Assembly: GCF_004025535.1 (NCBI RefSeq)
Contig: NZ_QJRG01000044.1
Location: 62,001 to 126,000 of the forward strand
Reading direction: 5' to 3'
Origin: Pseudomonas alkylphenolica
GTDB lineage: Bacteria > Pseudomonadota > Gammaproteobacteria > Pseudomonadales > Pseudomonadaceae
DNA: 64,000 nucleotides
In this document: one piece after another, positions 45,415 through 58,046 of the stretch
Layout of the letters: each line of letters starts with the position of its first letter
Position numbering within the stretch: position 1 is the stretch's first letter
Notes under the pieces: generated by a model
What the model was told of the DNA's origin: nothing
The model's database searches: none
What the model saw: only the letters and a program-made list of their open reading frames with translations
Translations under genes and position numbers: made by a program

Positions 45415-46194
45415 TTATGCGTCCGGATGGTCGCGCAGGAACACCAGGTTGTCCGGCTTGGACTGTTCGGCACTGTAGTAGTAACCCTGTACATCGAACT
45501 GCTTGAGCTGCTCGGGATCGTTGATGCGTTCCTCAATCACGAAGCGGCTCATCATCCCGCGGGCTTTCTTGGCGTAAAAGCTGATGATTTTGTACTGGCC
45601 GTTCTTGAAGTCACGGAACTCGGTATTGATGATCCGCGCGTTCAAGGCACTGCGTTTGACTGCGCTGAAGTATTCGTTGCTGGCCAGGTTCAACAGCACG
45701 TCGTCGCCCTGATCCGCCAGGGCCTGGTTCAACCACTCGCTGATACGGGTGCCCCAGAAGGCATACAGGTCCTTGCCGCGGGCGTTGGCCAGCTTGGTGC
45801 CCATTTCCAGGCGGTAAGGTTGCATCAGGTCGAGGGGGCGCAGCAGGCCGTACAGGCCGGAGAGCATGCGCAGGTGGTCCTGGGCGTAGCTGAAGTCGTC
45901 CTCGCTCAGGCTTTCGGCGTCCAGCCCGGTGTACACGTCACCCTTGAATGCCAGCAGGGCCTGCTTGGCGTTGTCCGGTGTGAACGCCGGGGTCCAGCTG
46001 CCGAAACGGGCGGCGTTGAGGCCGGCGAGTTTGTCGGAGAGGTGCATCAGCTCGCTGATCTGCGCCGGCGACAGCTCGCGCAGTTGCTCGATCAGTACCT
46101 GGGAATCATCCAGGTACTGCGGCTGGGTGTAGCGCTGGGTTACCGGCGGGGTGTCGTAATCGAGGGTCTTGGCGGGGGAAATCACCGTCAGCAT
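45415..46194 (-). CDS. yaaA: Peroxide stress protein YaaA (UPF0246)
   Basis: 259 residues from ATG 46194, starting [17 protein letters not shown], the conserved family opening. Cytosolic; lowers free iron and limits Fenton damage under peroxide stress in E. coli. Conserved blocks [37 protein letters not shown] (split near 120-140), [11 protein letters not shown]. The ORF runs 139 codons further upstream, but that part crosses the divergent deacetylase gene and is not homologous. Confidence 0.92.
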   Translation of the reverse strand: MLTVISPAKTLDYDTPPVTQRYTQPQYLDDSQVLIEQLRELSPAQISELMHLSDKLAGLNAARFGSWTPAFTPDNAKQALLAFKGDVYTGLDAESLSEDDFSYAQDHLRMLSGLYGLLRPLDLMQPYRLEMGTKLANARGKDLYAFWGTRISEWLNQALADQGDDVLLNLASNEYFSAVKRSALNARIINTEFRDFKNGQYKIISFYAKKARGMMSRFVIEERINDPEQLKQFDVQGYYYSAEQSKPDNLVFLRDHPDA

Positions 46195-46327
46195 GGGTCG
46201 GGCTCCTTGAATCGTGGCGCCGATTCTACGGGGCGGGGGCGCTGATCTCCAGCTATGACGCCAATAGCCACAGACCATCCCGACGCTTGACGCTATAGTG
46301 CGCGGCGAGGAAATCGGAGAGTTGATC

Positions 46328-47455
46328 GTGCGCATTGCTTTTCTATTGCTGGGTGGGTTGTTGAGTGTGGCGGCGCAGGCGGCGCCGTTGCCGGTGGCGA
46401 CATTCGAGCGCAGCCACTGGCCGGAGCAATTGAACAGCCCGGCACTGTTCGATGTCGCCTCGCGCGCCGAAATCCTCGCGTTCGCCCAGGTTCTGGAGGC
46501 CAGTGAGGCGCTTGACGAGCCAAGCCTTGCGACTCGTCTGGGGCTCAAGCAGATCAACCTGGTGTCTATCAACCAGGTGCGTGCGCGGCTGTGGCAACAG
46601 CTGTGGCGCAACTACGACCTGGCCCAGCAAAGCTGCGAACAGGATGCCTCGTTCTGTTATGTCATCGACAGCCAGGCTGAACTGCGCAAGCAGGCGGCCC
46701 GGTTCGAAGTGGCCAGCGATTCGTTCTACGCCAGCTGGGCGGCTCCCAGTCGCGAGTTTCATCAGCGCTACCTCGACGAACTGCTGCGCAAGGCGGCGCT
46801 GTTTCCGCAAACCGCCAGCGAAGTCGAGCGCTACGCGGACCTTGAGCGTACCGGCGATGAGCTCAACGATCGCCTGTTCATGCTCACCTTCGATTCAGGG
46901 CCGGGTGCTGTCGGCGGCAGCACCGACGCATTGACCGACTTTCTGCGCCGGCAAAAGCTCGGGGCAACCTTCTTCGTGCTCGGCAACAGCGTGCAGATGC
47001 GCCGTGACAAAACCTCGCTGGCGGACCTGCGGGCGCTTTACAAAGGCCAGTGCGTGGGGATTCAGGGTTGGGAATATCGCTCCCATGGGCAGTGGCAGGA
47101 CTGGCAGCGCTCGGTGCTGCGCAGCCAGGCGCGGGTCCAGGCTGACCTGCCGGATCAGTACGTGGCGTTGTTCAGGCCGCCCTATGGTCAGCGCCGTGCT
47201 GACAGCCAGGCGTTCTTTGCCAGCCAGGGCCTGCAGGTGGCGTTGTGGAACATCGATGCCCAGGATCAGGGGGCATTGAGCAGCGAGCAGTCAGCGCAAC
47301 GGGTGCTGACCCTGATGCTGCTCTGGCGCCGCGGACTCATCCAGTTTCACGACACCCAGCCCAAGGCGCAGGAAGCGGTGGCCTGGCTGCTGGAACAGAC
47401 GGCGCAGAGCGGGATCGGTTGGGAAGATTGTCGGCATTTTGCCGGGAAAAGCTGA
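46328..47455 (+). CDS. Polysaccharide deacetylase-like protein with altered metal site
   Basis: 375 residues from GTG 46328, signal peptide ending AAQAA. The N-terminal ~180 residues are helical and unassigned; a NodB-type domain follows. Motif 1 is TFDSGP at 187-192 where active enzymes have TFDDGP, so the metal-binding Asp is Ser190. The usual HxxxH motif 2 is EYRSH at 249-253, with the first His replaced by Glu. Motif 3 RPPYG is intact. It may be a non-catalytic carbohydrate-binding relative or use changed ligands. Divergent from yaaA. Confidence 0.75.
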   Translation: MRIAFLLLGGLLSVAAQAAPLPVATFERSHWPEQLNSPALFDVASRAEILAFAQVLEASEALDEPSLATRLGLKQINLVSINQVRARLWQQLWRNYDLAQQSCEQDASFCYVIDSQAELRKQAARFEVASDSFYASWAAPSREFHQRYLDELLRKAALFPQTASEVERYADLERTGDELNDRLFMLTFDSGPGAVGGSTDALTDFLRRQKLGATFFVLGNSVQMRRDKTSLADLRALYKGQCVGIQGWEYRSHGQWQDWQRSVLRSQARVQADLPDQYVALFRPPYGQRRADSQAFFASQGLQVALWNIDAQDQGALSSEQSAQRVLTLMLLWRRGLIQFHDTQPKAQEAVAWLLEQTAQSGIGWEDCRHFAGKS

Positions 47456-47794
47456 AAACCGGCGGGGAAGGGCGAGGCAGGCAAGATTTTCGATGTGTTT
47501 TTAACTGACCTGGATTTATGACTGTAGCGGTGCTTTGACACCACGCCAAGGGCAAAATGCCCCGTAGAAAAATAAACTTCAAAAATACGTAAAAGTGCTT
47601 TTTCCAGTCATGGGTTTTGCGGTATCAAGAAGACAGACCGCCGAACCCTGCAGCACAGGTGGCGTCACTGGGCACCTCAGCTGTTTGTAGTTTCCCGACC
47701 GTAACGACGCGGATCAGGGGAGAACCGGCGGCCACTTCTCGGCGCAGCACCGACCAGGTATTGCGTCGTCTGGCTCCCACAAAGGTGACCGAGT
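47456..47794. other. Intergenic stretch without a recognised element
   Basis: 339 bp upstream of phoH. I see no hairpin with a T-run, no REP unit and no credible small gene. Its phoH-proximal part presumably holds the phoH promoter. Confidence 0.5.
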
Positions 47795-49189
47795 ATGGAT
47801 GATCAAGGACGCAGCACTTCCTCCACCCAGCCAATCCTTTATGTGCTCGATACCAATGTACTGATCCACGATCCAAACGCATTGCTCAACTTCGAGGAGC
47901 ACCACGTCGCCATACCGATGACGGTGCTGGAGGAGCTCGACAAGCTCAAGACTGGCAAACACACCATCGCCGCCGAATGCCGCCAGGCCATCCGCCTGAT
48001 TGACCAGACCCTGGGCGATGCCTCGCCAGCTGATGTGGAACAGGGCGTGCCGATCCAGCGTGGCAAGAGCGGGCCCAAGGGCTTGCTGTCGATCCTGATG
48101 AGCCCACGCAACGAGCCTAACCGCCTGCTACCGGAAAACCTCAACGACAACATCATCATCAACCAGTTGCTGGAGCTGCGCAGTCGGCGCAAAGACCTGG
48201 ACGTGGTGCTGGTGACCAAAGACATCAACATGCGCCTGAAGGCCCGCGCCTGCGGTATCGCGGCCGAGGACTACAGCACCGACCAGCTGGTTGACGACGT
48301 TTCCCTGCTTTCCAAGGGCTATCACAGCGTCACCGGCTCGTTCTGGGACCGCGTGAGCAAGGTCGAAACGCGCCAGGAGCGTGGTCGCACCTGGCACCGG
48401 GTGCAAATGGTCGACAACCTGCCGGCCGTGCATATCAATGAGTTCATCATCGATGAGCAGGGTTTTGTCGGCTGGATCAAAGGCATCAAGGACGACGAGC
48501 TGCTCCTGCTCGATCTCCATCAGGAACCGTTGCTGCACCAGGAAGCCTGGGGCCTGAAACCCCGCGACATCCACCAGAGCCTGGCGCTGTTCGCCCTGCT
48601 TGATCCGGACATCCATCTGGTCAACCTGACCGGTGCCGCCGGTTCCGGTAAAACCATCCTGGCCCTGGCTGCCGCGATTGAGCAGACCATGGTCAGCAAG
48701 CGCTACCGGCGCATCATCGCCACCCGCAGCGTGCAGGGGCTGGACCAGGAGATCGGCTTTCTGCCAGGTACCGAGGCGGAAAAAATGGAACCTTGGCTCG
48801 GGGCGATCACCGACAACCTCGAAGCTCTGCACATGGATGACGAGAACACCCATGGCAGCGTCGATTACATCCTTGAGCGGGTGCCGCTGCAGTTCAAATC
48901 GCTGAACTACATTCGCGGTCGCAGTTTCCAGCAGAGCCTGATCCTCATCGATGAGTGCCAGAACCTCACGCCGCACCAGATGAAAACCATCATCACCCGT
49001 GCCGGGGCCGGTTCCAAGGTGATCTGCCTGGGCAACCTGGCGCAAATCGATACCCCTTACCTGTCCGCCACCAGCTCGGGCCTCACCTACCTGACCGAGC
49101 GCTTCAAGGACTTCCCCAACGGCGTGCACATCACCCTGCAGGGTGTGCCGCGTTCGATCCTGGCCGAATACGCCGAATCGCACCTGTAA
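47795..49189 (+). CDS. phoH: PhoH-family ATPase with N-terminal PIN domain
   Basis: 464 residues. PIN nuclease domain at about 10-150 (YVLDTNVLIHDP, EELDKLK, DVVLVTKDINMRLKA give the acidic cluster), then a PhoH/RecA-like ATPase with Walker A GAAGSGKT near 282 and Walker B SLILIDECQN. The PIN-PhoH pairing suggests an RNA-directed helicase/nuclease. ATG 47795. Ends at a strong terminator. Confidence 0.92.
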   Translation: MDDQGRSTSSTQPILYVLDTNVLIHDPNALLNFEEHHVAIPMTVLEELDKLKTGKHTIAAECRQAIRLIDQTLGDASPADVEQGVPIQRGKSGPKGLLSILMSPRNEPNRLLPENLNDNIIINQLLELRSRRKDLDVVLVTKDINMRLKARACGIAAEDYSTDQLVDDVSLLSKGYHSVTGSFWDRVSKVETRQERGRTWHRVQMVDNLPAVHINEFIIDEQGFVGWIKGIKDDELLLLDLHQEPLLHQEAWGLKPRDIHQSLALFALLDPDIHLVNLTGAAGSGKTILALAAAIEQTMVSKRYRRIIATRSVQGLDQEIGFLPGTEAEKMEPWLGAITDNLEALHMDDENTHGSVDYILERVPLQFKSLNYIRGRSFQQSLILIDECQNLTPHQMKTIITRAGAGSKVICLGNLAQIDTPYLSATSSGLTYLTERFKDFPNGVHITLQGVPRSILAEYAESHL

Positions 49190-49200
49190 TCCCCTCCGTG

Positions 49201-49228
49201 CCGGGCGGTCTGACCGCCCGGTTTTTTT
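49201..49228 (+). terminator. Terminator of phoH
   Basis: CCGGGCGGT-CTG-ACCGCCCGG followed by seven T residues, starting 11 bp after the phoH stop. Confidence 0.92.
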
Positions 49229-49286
49229 CGCTGCGAATTCCTGACTCCTGGGTTTACACTCGTTGCTCCTGAACAGGAGGAAGGCA

Positions 49287-49763
49287 GTGCTGACTCATCT
49301 CGATTCCCAAGGTCGGGCCAATATGGTCGACGTCACCGACAAAGCCGTGACCTCGCGTGAGGCGGTGGCCGAAGCGCGGGTGCGCATGCTCCCGCAAACC
49401 CTGCAGATGATCGTTGATGGCGAACACCCCAAAGGGGATGTGTTCGCCGTGGCGCGCATTGCCGGTATCCAGGCGGCAAAGAAAACCAGTGACCTGATCC
49501 CGCTGTGCCACCCGCTGATGCTGACCAGCGTCAAGGTCGAACTCAGCGCCGAAGGCAACGACACGGTGCATATCGTCGCCCGTTGCAAGCTGGCCGGGCA
49601 GACCGGCGTGGAGATGGAGGCACTGACAGCGGCCAGCGTCGCTGCGCTGACCCTCTATGACATGTGCAAGGCAGTTGATCGCGGCATGATCATTGATAGC
49701 GTGCGGGTGCTGGAAAAAACCGGTGGCAAGAGCGGTCATTATCAGGCGGATGAAACAAAATGA
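49287..49763 (+). CDS. moaC: Cyclic pyranopterin monophosphate synthase MoaC
   Basis: 158 residues from GTG 49287, set by AGGAGGAAGG just upstream. Second step of molybdopterin synthesis. Conserved [13 protein letters not shown] at the start, [15 protein letters not shown] and [23 protein letters not shown] later. First of moaCDE; moaA and moaB are not here. Overlaps moaD by 4 bp. Confidence 0.96.
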   Translation: MLTHLDSQGRANMVDVTDKAVTSREAVAEARVRMLPQTLQMIVDGEHPKGDVFAVARIAGIQAAKKTSDLIPLCHPLMLTSVKVELSAEGNDTVHIVARCKLAGQTGVEMEALTAASVAALTLYDMCKAVDRGMIIDSVRVLEKTGGKSGHYQADETK

Positions 49764-50005
49764 GCATCAACGTGGTGTACTTCGCCCGTTACCGCGAAGC
49801 CCTGGGTAGGGATGGCGAGGCACTGGAAGGTGCGTTTGCCACGCTGGAACAGGTGCGCCAGGCGCTGCTCGCCCGAGGCGGCAAGTATGAGGTGCTGGCC
49901 GAACAGAACCTGATGTGCGCGCGCAACCAGGACCTGTGCAAGCTTGACGAGCCGCTTGTCGAGGGTGACGAAGTGGCCTTCTTTCCTCCTGTAACCGGAG
50001 GCTGA
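49760..50005 (+). CDS. moaD: Molybdopterin synthase small subunit MoaD
   Basis: 81 residues, ubiquitin-like fold, ending PVTGG. The terminal Gly-Gly is the site that is thiocarboxylated to donate sulfur. Begins inside the moaC stop and ends 1 bp before moaE. Confidence 0.95.
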   Translation: MSINVVYFARYREALGRDGEALEGAFATLEQVRQALLARGGKYEVLAEQNLMCARNQDLCKLDEPLVEGDEVAFFPPVTGG

Positions 50006-50006
50006 G

Positions 50007-50453
50007 ATGAGCATACGCGTTCAGGCCGAGGTCTTTGATCCGGGGGCTGAAACCAATGCCATGCACGCGGCCAACGTCGGCGTCGGGGCGGTGGTTGCGT
50101 TTGTCGGTTATGTGCGCGACTTCAATGACGGTCAGGAAGTCGCGGGCATGTTTCTGGAGCACTATCCGGGCATGACCGAAAAAGCCCTGGCGAAGATTGT
50201 CGTCGAGGCGCAGCAGCGCTGGCCACTGCTCAAGGTCGAGGTACTGCATCGTATCGGCGCGCTTGATCCGGGTGAGCCGATCGTTTTTGTCGGCGTGGCC
50301 AGCGCCCACCGCCAGGCAGCGTTCGATGCCTGCAACTTCATCATGGACTACCTCAAGACCCGTGCACCGTTCTGGAAGAAAGAGCAGACCGGTAATGGCC
50401 CGCGTTGGGTTGAGGGCAAGCAGAGCGACGAAGACGCGGCCGGGCGCTGGTAG
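50007..50453 (+). CDS. moaE: Molybdopterin synthase large subunit MoaE
   Basis: 148 residues. Converts cPMP to molybdopterin with MoaD. Catalytic lysines lie in MDYLKTRAPFWKKE near 115-127; GAVVAFVGYVRDFNDG and LEHYPGMTEKAL are typical. End of moaCDE. Confidence 0.95.
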   Translation: MSIRVQAEVFDPGAETNAMHAANVGVGAVVAFVGYVRDFNDGQEVAGMFLEHYPGMTEKALAKIVVEAQQRWPLLKVEVLHRIGALDPGEPIVFVGVASAHRQAAFDACNFIMDYLKTRAPFWKKEQTGNGPRWVEGKQSDEDAAGRW

Positions 50454-50478
50454 TACTGGCGAGGGTGGCTGTGCGAAT

Positions 50479-50525
50479 CTGCGACCGCTTCGCGGCCGAT
50501 CGCAGGCTTCGCCAGCTCCTATAGG
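50479..50525. repeat. REP-like sequence after moaE
   Basis: CTGCGACCGCTTCGCGGCCGATCGCAGG contains nested palindromes and is followed by CTTCGCCAGCTCCTATAGG, the usual REP edge. A second partial unit (GCTCCTACA) follows at 50550-50560. Confidence 0.6.
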
Positions 50526-50599
50526 TCGGTTCTCTGACTGCCCAAGGCGCGCTCCTACAAAAAACGTGTAGGGCGTCTGTTGAGTTTTTATACAATAAA

Positions 50600-50612
50600 G
50601 TCCAGTATGGAA
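50600..50612. promoter_or_regulatory. Candidate DauR-type operator upstream of the binding-protein gene
   Basis: GTCCAGTATGGAA, a near-palindrome, matches GTCTATTATGGAC at 54323-54335 upstream of dauB in 10 of 13 positions. Shared occurrence before two linked basic amino-acid transcription units suggests a common regulator. Confidence 0.35.
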
Positions 50613-50705
50613 TTATAAGTACAAAATAATTCCAGGCCGACGTACGCCTGCTCCCTTTCCTCTGTCTTGCAACACACCTCCAACAACGAGCGAGAGAGAC
50701 CCATC

Positions 50706-51479
50706 ATGAAGACCTTCACCCTGATCAGCGGTCTGGCCCTGAGCCTGTTGGCCAGCAGCCTGTTCGCCGCCGAGAACACCTTGCGCATCGGCATCGAGGC
50801 CGCTTATCCACCCTTTGCCTCGAAGAACGACAAAGGCGAAATCGTCGGTTTCGACTACGACATCGGCAACGCCTTGTGCGCGCAGATGAAGGTCAAGTGT
50901 GAGTGGAATGAGGTGGAATTCGACGGGCTGATCCCTTCGCTGAAGGTGAAGAAGATCGATGCGGCCCTGTCGTCGATGACCATCACCGATGAACGTAAGA
51001 AATCCGTGGATTTCACCCACAAGTACTACTTCACCTCGTCCCGCCTGGTGATGAAGAAGGGCGCGACGGTTGACGACCAGTATGAAAGCCTCAAGGGCAA
51101 GACCGTGGGTGTGCAGCGCGCCACCACCACGGATCGCTACGCCACTGAAGTGCTGGAGCCCAAGGGCATCACGATCAAGCGCTACAGCAACAACGAAGAA
51201 ATCTACATGGACCTGGCATCCGGGCGCGTAGATGCGATTTTCGCCGACACCATTCCTCTGGATGACTTCCTGTCGATGCCACGTGGTGCTGACTACGCTT
51301 TTACCGGCCCTGAGCTCAAAGACCCGAAATACGTCGGTGAGGGCGCCGGGATCGCCATTCGCAAGGGCAACAGTGAGCTGGTCTCCCAGTTCAACAATGC
51401 CATTGACGCGATTCGCGCCAACGGCGAGTACCAGAAGATTCAAGCCAAGTACTTCAAGTCCGATATCTACGGCGACTGA
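50706..51479 (+). CDS. Basic amino-acid ABC transporter substrate-binding protein
   Basis: 257 residues, signal peptide ending SLFAA. Bacterial SBP family 3: [16 protein letters not shown] at the start and the ligand-contacting region [17 protein letters not shown] resemble lysine/arginine/ornithine-binding ArgT/HisJ. No permease genes adjoin, so it must use transporters encoded elsewhere. Convergent with dauR, whose system degrades D-arginine, so arginine or ornithine is the likely ligand (inference). Confidence 0.87.
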   Translation: MKTFTLISGLALSLLASSLFAAENTLRIGIEAAYPPFASKNDKGEIVGFDYDIGNALCAQMKVKCEWNEVEFDGLIPSLKVKKIDAALSSMTITDERKKSVDFTHKYYFTSSRLVMKKGATVDDQYESLKGKTVGVQRATTTDRYATEVLEPKGITIKRYSNNEEIYMDLASGRVDAIFADTIPLDDFLSMPRGADYAFTGPELKDPKYVGEGAGIAIRKGNSELVSQFNNAIDAIRANGEYQKIQAKYFKSDIYGD

Positions 51480-51505
51480 TGGCCCGCCTCAAGGCCTGAA
51501 GCCCT

Positions 51506-52132
51506 TCAGGCCTTGAGTTCCTTCAGGTGTTTGTACACCGTCGCGCGCCCCATCCCCAGTACATTGGCCACATAGTTGGCCGCACTCTTGCCCTTGAACG
51601 CGCCTTCGGCGTGCAGGGCCAGCACCAGTTCGCGCTTGTGGTCGCGGGTCAGCAGGTTGAGGCTCAACTGACGCTGGCGCAGCCAGTTGTTGAGGAAGGT
51701 GTTGATACGTTCCTGCCAGTCGTCGCGAAACAACGCATCCGGTTGCGGAATCAACCGGCTGGGCGAGAGGAACAGGTCCAGCGCCGCCTTGGCGTTTTCG
51801 AACAACGAGATGTTCAGGTTGATGCACAGCACCGCCAGCGGCGTGCCTGACTCGGTGCGCAGCACGGTGCTCAGCGAGCGGATTTTCTGTCCGTCCCAGT
51901 TGAGTTTCTCGTAGGGGCCGATGTTGGTCTCGTCGGTACCTGCCTCGAGCATGTCTTCCAGTGCCGCATCGTCGCCAATCTCGCGTTTGGACAGGTTGTT
52001 GGCGATGTAGTCGATTTTCTGGCTGCGCAGGTCGTGCAGCACCACCTCGGCATGCGGGAAGAACAGGGTGGCGATGGCATCGGCGATGGCCCGGTAATTG
52101 TCCAGGACAGGATCGCGGCTGGGGGTCGACAT
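51506..52132 (-). CDS. dauR: DauR-type PAS/HTH transcriptional regulator
   Basis: 208 residues. N-terminal YheO-like PAS domain (LFFPHAEVVLHDLRSQKIDYIANN; TPLAVLCINLNISLF), C-terminal HTH (FKGKSAANYVANVLGMGRATVYKHL split over 180-205). Placed after dauA on the same strand, as in the dauBAR operon of P. aeruginosa where it represses the operon until arginine products accumulate. Confidence 0.85.
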   Translation of the reverse strand: MSTPSRDPVLDNYRAIADAIATLFFPHAEVVLHDLRSQKIDYIANNLSKREIGDDAALEDMLEAGTDETNIGPYEKLNWDGQKIRSLSTVLRTESGTPLAVLCINLNISLFENAKAALDLFLSPSRLIPQPDALFRDDWQERINTFLNNWLRQRQLSLNLLTRDHKRELVLALHAEGAFKGKSAANYVANVLGMGRATVYKHLKELKA

Positions 52133-52206
52133 TCAGGCAGGCTCCAGGCGGTGTCAGCGCCCTTGGGGCAAGGGCGCTGCGAGTGTGCCGCAATCGCGGC
52201 GGCGCG

Positions 52207-54298
<2,092 letters not shown>

Positions 54299-54322
54299 AC
54301 GAGGCTCCAATTAAACTATTTT

Positions 54323-54335
54323 GTCTATTATGGAC
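54323..54335. promoter_or_regulatory. Candidate operator upstream of dauB
   Basis: GTCTATTATGGAC, near-palindromic, 25 bp before the dauB start in an AT-rich promoter region, and similar to the site at 50600-50612. Confidence 0.35.
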
Positions 54336-54367
54336 TCTTTGTTTATTTGGACAATATCAGCGGCATA

Positions 54368-54397
54368 AAAAAACGCAGCCGAGGAGGGCTGCGTTTT
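54368..54397 (-). terminator. Terminator of rhlB
   Basis: AAAACGCAGCC and GGCTGCGTTTT around an 8-nt loop just past the rhlB stop; separates rhlB from dauB on the same strand. Confidence 0.85.
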
Positions 54398-54415
54398 CTG
54401 GCAACGTCGCAACAA

Positions 54416-55861
54416 TCAGTGATGTTTGCGCGGCACCGGCTTGAGCAGTTCGGTCGGCGGCATTTCGCAGCTGATCTTGCGGCCCAGCAGTTCTTCGATA
54501 GCCGGTAGCTGGTAGGAGTCGTCCTCACCGGCGAAGCTGATCGACACACCGCTGGTGCCCGCCCGACCGGTACGGCCGATACGGTGCACGTAGTCGTCCG
54601 GATCTTCGGGCAGGGTGAAGTTGATCACATGGCTGATGCCGTCGATGTGGATGCCGCGACCAGCGACATCGGTCGCAACCAGCACGGTGATGCGGCCTTC
54701 GCGGAAATTTTCCAGGGTCTTGATGCGTTTGTGCTGAGGCACGTCACCCGACAACTGGGCGGCGTTGACGCCATCGCGCACCAGGCGCTCTTCGATGCGG
54801 CGCACCTCGTCCTTGCGGTTGGCAAAGACCATTACCCGTTCCCACTTGTTCTCGGTCACCAGGTTGTACAGCAGCTTGTACTTGTCGCTGCCGGCAACGG
54901 CGTAGACATGCTGCTCGACGGTTTCGCTGGCAACGTTCTCCGGCTCGATCTCGACGATGGACGGCTCGGTAGTCCACTGCTTGGCCAGGTTCATCACGTC
55001 TTCGGTGAAGGTCGCGGAAAACAGCAGGGTCTGGCGCTCGCTCTTGGGCGGGGTCTGGCGAATGATCTGACGGACCTGCGGGATAAAGCCCATGTCGAGC
55101 ATGCGGTCGGCTTCGTCCAGTACCAGCACCTCGACCATGTCCAGGTGGGCTTCGCCGCGCTGGTTGAAGTCGAGCAGACGGCCCGGGGTAGCGACGAGGA
55201 TGTCGCAATGGCGCGCTTCGAGGGCCTTGAGTTGCTTGTCGAAGTCCATGCCGCCGACGAAGGTCATCACGTTCAGGCCGGTGTACTTGGTCAGCGCGGC
55301 AGCGTCCTTGGCGATCTGTACCACCAGTTCGCGGGTCGGGGCGATGATCAGCGCCCGTGGCTCGCCCATGTAACGCTCTTTGGGCGGCGGGGTCTGCTGC
55401 AGCTGGGAGATGATCGAGATCAGGAAGGCTGCAGTCTTGCCGGTGCCGGTCTGGGCGCGGCCAATCGCGTCTTTGCCGCGCAGGGTGTGGCCCAGCACTT
55501 GCGCCTGGATCGGCGTGCAATACGGGAAGCCCAGGTCATGGATGGCATGCATCAGCTCGGGCGAGAGCTTGAAGTCATGAAAACGGGTTTTGCCTTCTTG
55601 CGGCTCAACCACAAAATCTTCCAGCTTCCAGGTGGAGGCTGCAGGTTTTGGCTTGCGCTCACGGCGCGGTTTGGCTTCGGCCGGCTTTTCGGCGCGTGCC
55701 GGTTTGGCGGCTTCAGCCTTGGTCTCGGTGTTGAGCGGGGCAGCCGGGGCAGGGGCCTTGGGGGCTGCGGGTGGCTGCTTCACAGGCGCAGCGCTTTCGG
55801 TGGCGAGTTGCTCAACCTCGCTCTTGCCGAACATCTTCTTGAGTGCTTTGAGCACGGTCAT
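54416..55861 (-). CDS. rhlB: DEAD-box RNA helicase RhlB
   Basis: 481 residues. The N-terminal ~80 are a low-complexity Ala/Pro/Lys extension, then two RecA domains: Q-motif [39 protein letters not shown], and [13 protein letters not shown] unwinding in mRNA decay with RNase E. Monocistronic, ended by its own terminator. The function of the extension is not evident; similar ones bind RNA. Confidence 0.9.
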   Translation of the reverse strand: MTVLKALKKMFGKSEVEQLATESAAPVKQPPAAPKAPAPAAPLNTETKAEAAKPARAEKPAEAKPRRERKPKPAASTWKLEDFVVEPQEGKTRFHDFKLSPELMHAIHDLGFPYCTPIQAQVLGHTLRGKDAIGRAQTGTGKTAAFLISIISQLQQTPPPKERYMGEPRALIIAPTRELVVQIAKDAAALTKYTGLNVMTFVGGMDFDKQLKALEARHCDILVATPGRLLDFNQRGEAHLDMVEVLVLDEADRMLDMGFIPQVRQIIRQTPPKSERQTLLFSATFTEDVMNLAKQWTTEPSIVEIEPENVASETVEQHVYAVAGSDKYKLLYNLVTENKWERVMVFANRKDEVRRIEERLVRDGVNAAQLSGDVPQHKRIKTLENFREGRITVLVATDVAGRGIHIDGISHVINFTLPEDPDDYVHRIGRTGRAGTSGVSISFAGEDDSYQLPAIEELLGRKISCEMPPTELLKPVPRKHH

Positions 55862-55957
55862 CTCATCAATTGGTTAAGGAATGTACGCCGGCCAGTGTAA
55901 TGCAAGAATCGGGCGCGGCGTAGTGGATTGCACTGACAACTACAGGGAAGGCCGGTT

Positions 55958-56722
<765 letters not shown>

Positions 56723-56750
56723 TTAACTGAAACGCTTTAGCCATTCAGTT

Positions 56751-56766
56751 TGGTACGCGCTTTGCT
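56751..56766 (+). promoter_or_regulatory. Sigma-54 promoter of aapJQMP
   Basis: TGGTACG-CGCT-TTGCT fits the -24/-12 consensus TGGCACG-N4-TTGCW with one change, and GG and GC are exactly 10 nt apart. It lies ~185 bp before aapJ. Nitrogen-responsive control (NtrC or a dedicated activator) is expected. Confidence 0.78.
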
Positions 56767-56950
56767 ATGAAAATCCAGATGCGAGGTTACACGTTTTGGA
56801 CGGTAACACCCGTTAGCGGTCCCCAAGGCTGTCACAGAACAGCGCATTGCGCCAATTGACCCAAAAACAAGCCAACACGGGTCGGATGCGCCTCATAAGG
56901 GTGCGGTGCAATCCCGGCTCAACACAATAAGAGCAAAACTGGAGGTTTGA

Positions 56951-57979
56951 ATGAAGATGTTGAAATCCACCCTGGCAGTGGTTACCGCTGCTACCGTACT
57001 CGGTATCAGTGGTATCGCACAGGCAGGTGCGACCCTGGACGCCGTGCAGAAGAAGGGTTTCGTTCAGTGTGGCGTCAGTGACGGCTTGCCGGGTTTCTCG
57101 GTTCCGGATGCCAAGGGCAATATCGTCGGTATCGACGCAGACGTCTGCCGCGCAGTAGCCGCGGCTGTATTCGGCGATGCCACCAAGGTCAAGTTCAGCC
57201 AGCTCAATGCCAAGGAGCGCTTCACCGCGCTGCAGTCCGGCGAAGTCGACGTGCTGTCGCGTAACACCACCTGGACCAGTTCCCGTGACGCCGGCATGGG
57301 CCTGGTGTTCGCGGGTGTTACCTATTACGACGGCATCGGCTTTTTGGTGAACAAAAAACTGGGCGTTTCCAGCGCCAAAGAGCTGGACGGCGCAACCATC
57401 TGCATCCAGGCCGGTACCACCACCGAACTCAACGTCTCCGACTACTTCCGCGCCAACGGCCTGAAGTACACCCCGATCACCTTCGACACCTCCGATGAAA
57501 GCGCCAAGTCGCTGGAGTCCGGCCGTTGCGACGTACTGACGTCCGACAAGTCGCAACTGTACGCACAGCGCTCCAAGCTGGCTGCGCCAACCGACTACGT
57601 CGTTCTGCCGGAAACCATTTCCAAAGAGCCACTGGGCCCGGTGGTACGCAAAGGCGATGAGGAGTGGTTCAGCATCGTCAAGTGGACCCTGTTCGCCATG
57701 CTCAATGCCGAAGAAATGGGCATTACCTCCAAAAACGTCGAAGCTGAAGCCAAGTCCACCAAGAACCCGGACGTGGCGCGCATGCTCGGTGCCGACGGTG
57801 AGTACGGCAAGGACCTGAAACTGCCGAAGGACTGGGTCGTGCAGATCGTCAAACAGGTCGGCAACTACGGTGAAGTCTTCGAGAAGAACCTGGGCAAGAG
57901 CACCCCGCTGCAGATCGACCGCGGCCTGAACGCCCTGTGGAACAACGGCGGCATCCAGTACGCGCCACCGGTGCGCTGA
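56951..57979 (+). CDS. aapJ: General L-amino-acid ABC transporter binding protein AapJ
   Basis: 342 residues with signal peptide ending GIAQAG. SBP family 3, of the longer AapJ/BztA class (VRKGDEEWFSIVKWTLFAML, GKSTPLQIDRGLNALWNNGG). Binds many L-amino acids in the periplasm. GGAGG 6 nt before the ATG. First of four genes; a hairpin separates it from aapQ, as is usual when the binding protein is made in excess. Confidence 0.92.
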   Translation: MKMLKSTLAVVTAATVLGISGIAQAGATLDAVQKKGFVQCGVSDGLPGFSVPDAKGNIVGIDADVCRAVAAAVFGDATKVKFSQLNAKERFTALQSGEVDVLSRNTTWTSSRDAGMGLVFAGVTYYDGIGFLVNKKLGVSSAKELDGATICIQAGTTTELNVSDYFRANGLKYTPITFDTSDESAKSLESGRCDVLTSDKSQLYAQRSKLAAPTDYVVLPETISKEPLGPVVRKGDEEWFSIVKWTLFAMLNAEEMGITSKNVEAEAKSTKNPDVARMLGADGEYGKDLKLPKDWVVQIVKQVGNYGEVFEKNLGKSTPLQIDRGLNALWNNGGIQYAPPVR

Positions 57980-57987
57980 CGGTTGCG

Positions 57988-58016
57988 GCCTGCGGCGGCC
58001 CCTGGCCGTCGCAGGC
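57988..58016 (+). terminator. Intercistronic hairpin between aapJ and aapQ
   Basis: 13-bp arms (GCCTGCGGCGGCC / GGCCGTCGCAGGC, 12 paired plus one GU) with a 3-nt loop, not followed by a T-run. Likely protects aapJ mRNA or partly attenuates the rest. Confidence 0.6.
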
Positions 58017-58046
58017 TGTTCGCTTCCCTTCCTTTCGGGGCATTAC

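Noticed and set aside
46195..46611. 139-codon N-terminal extension of yaaA
   Set aside because: Crosses the divergent deacetylase gene; the conserved family start [14 protein letters not shown] is at 46194.
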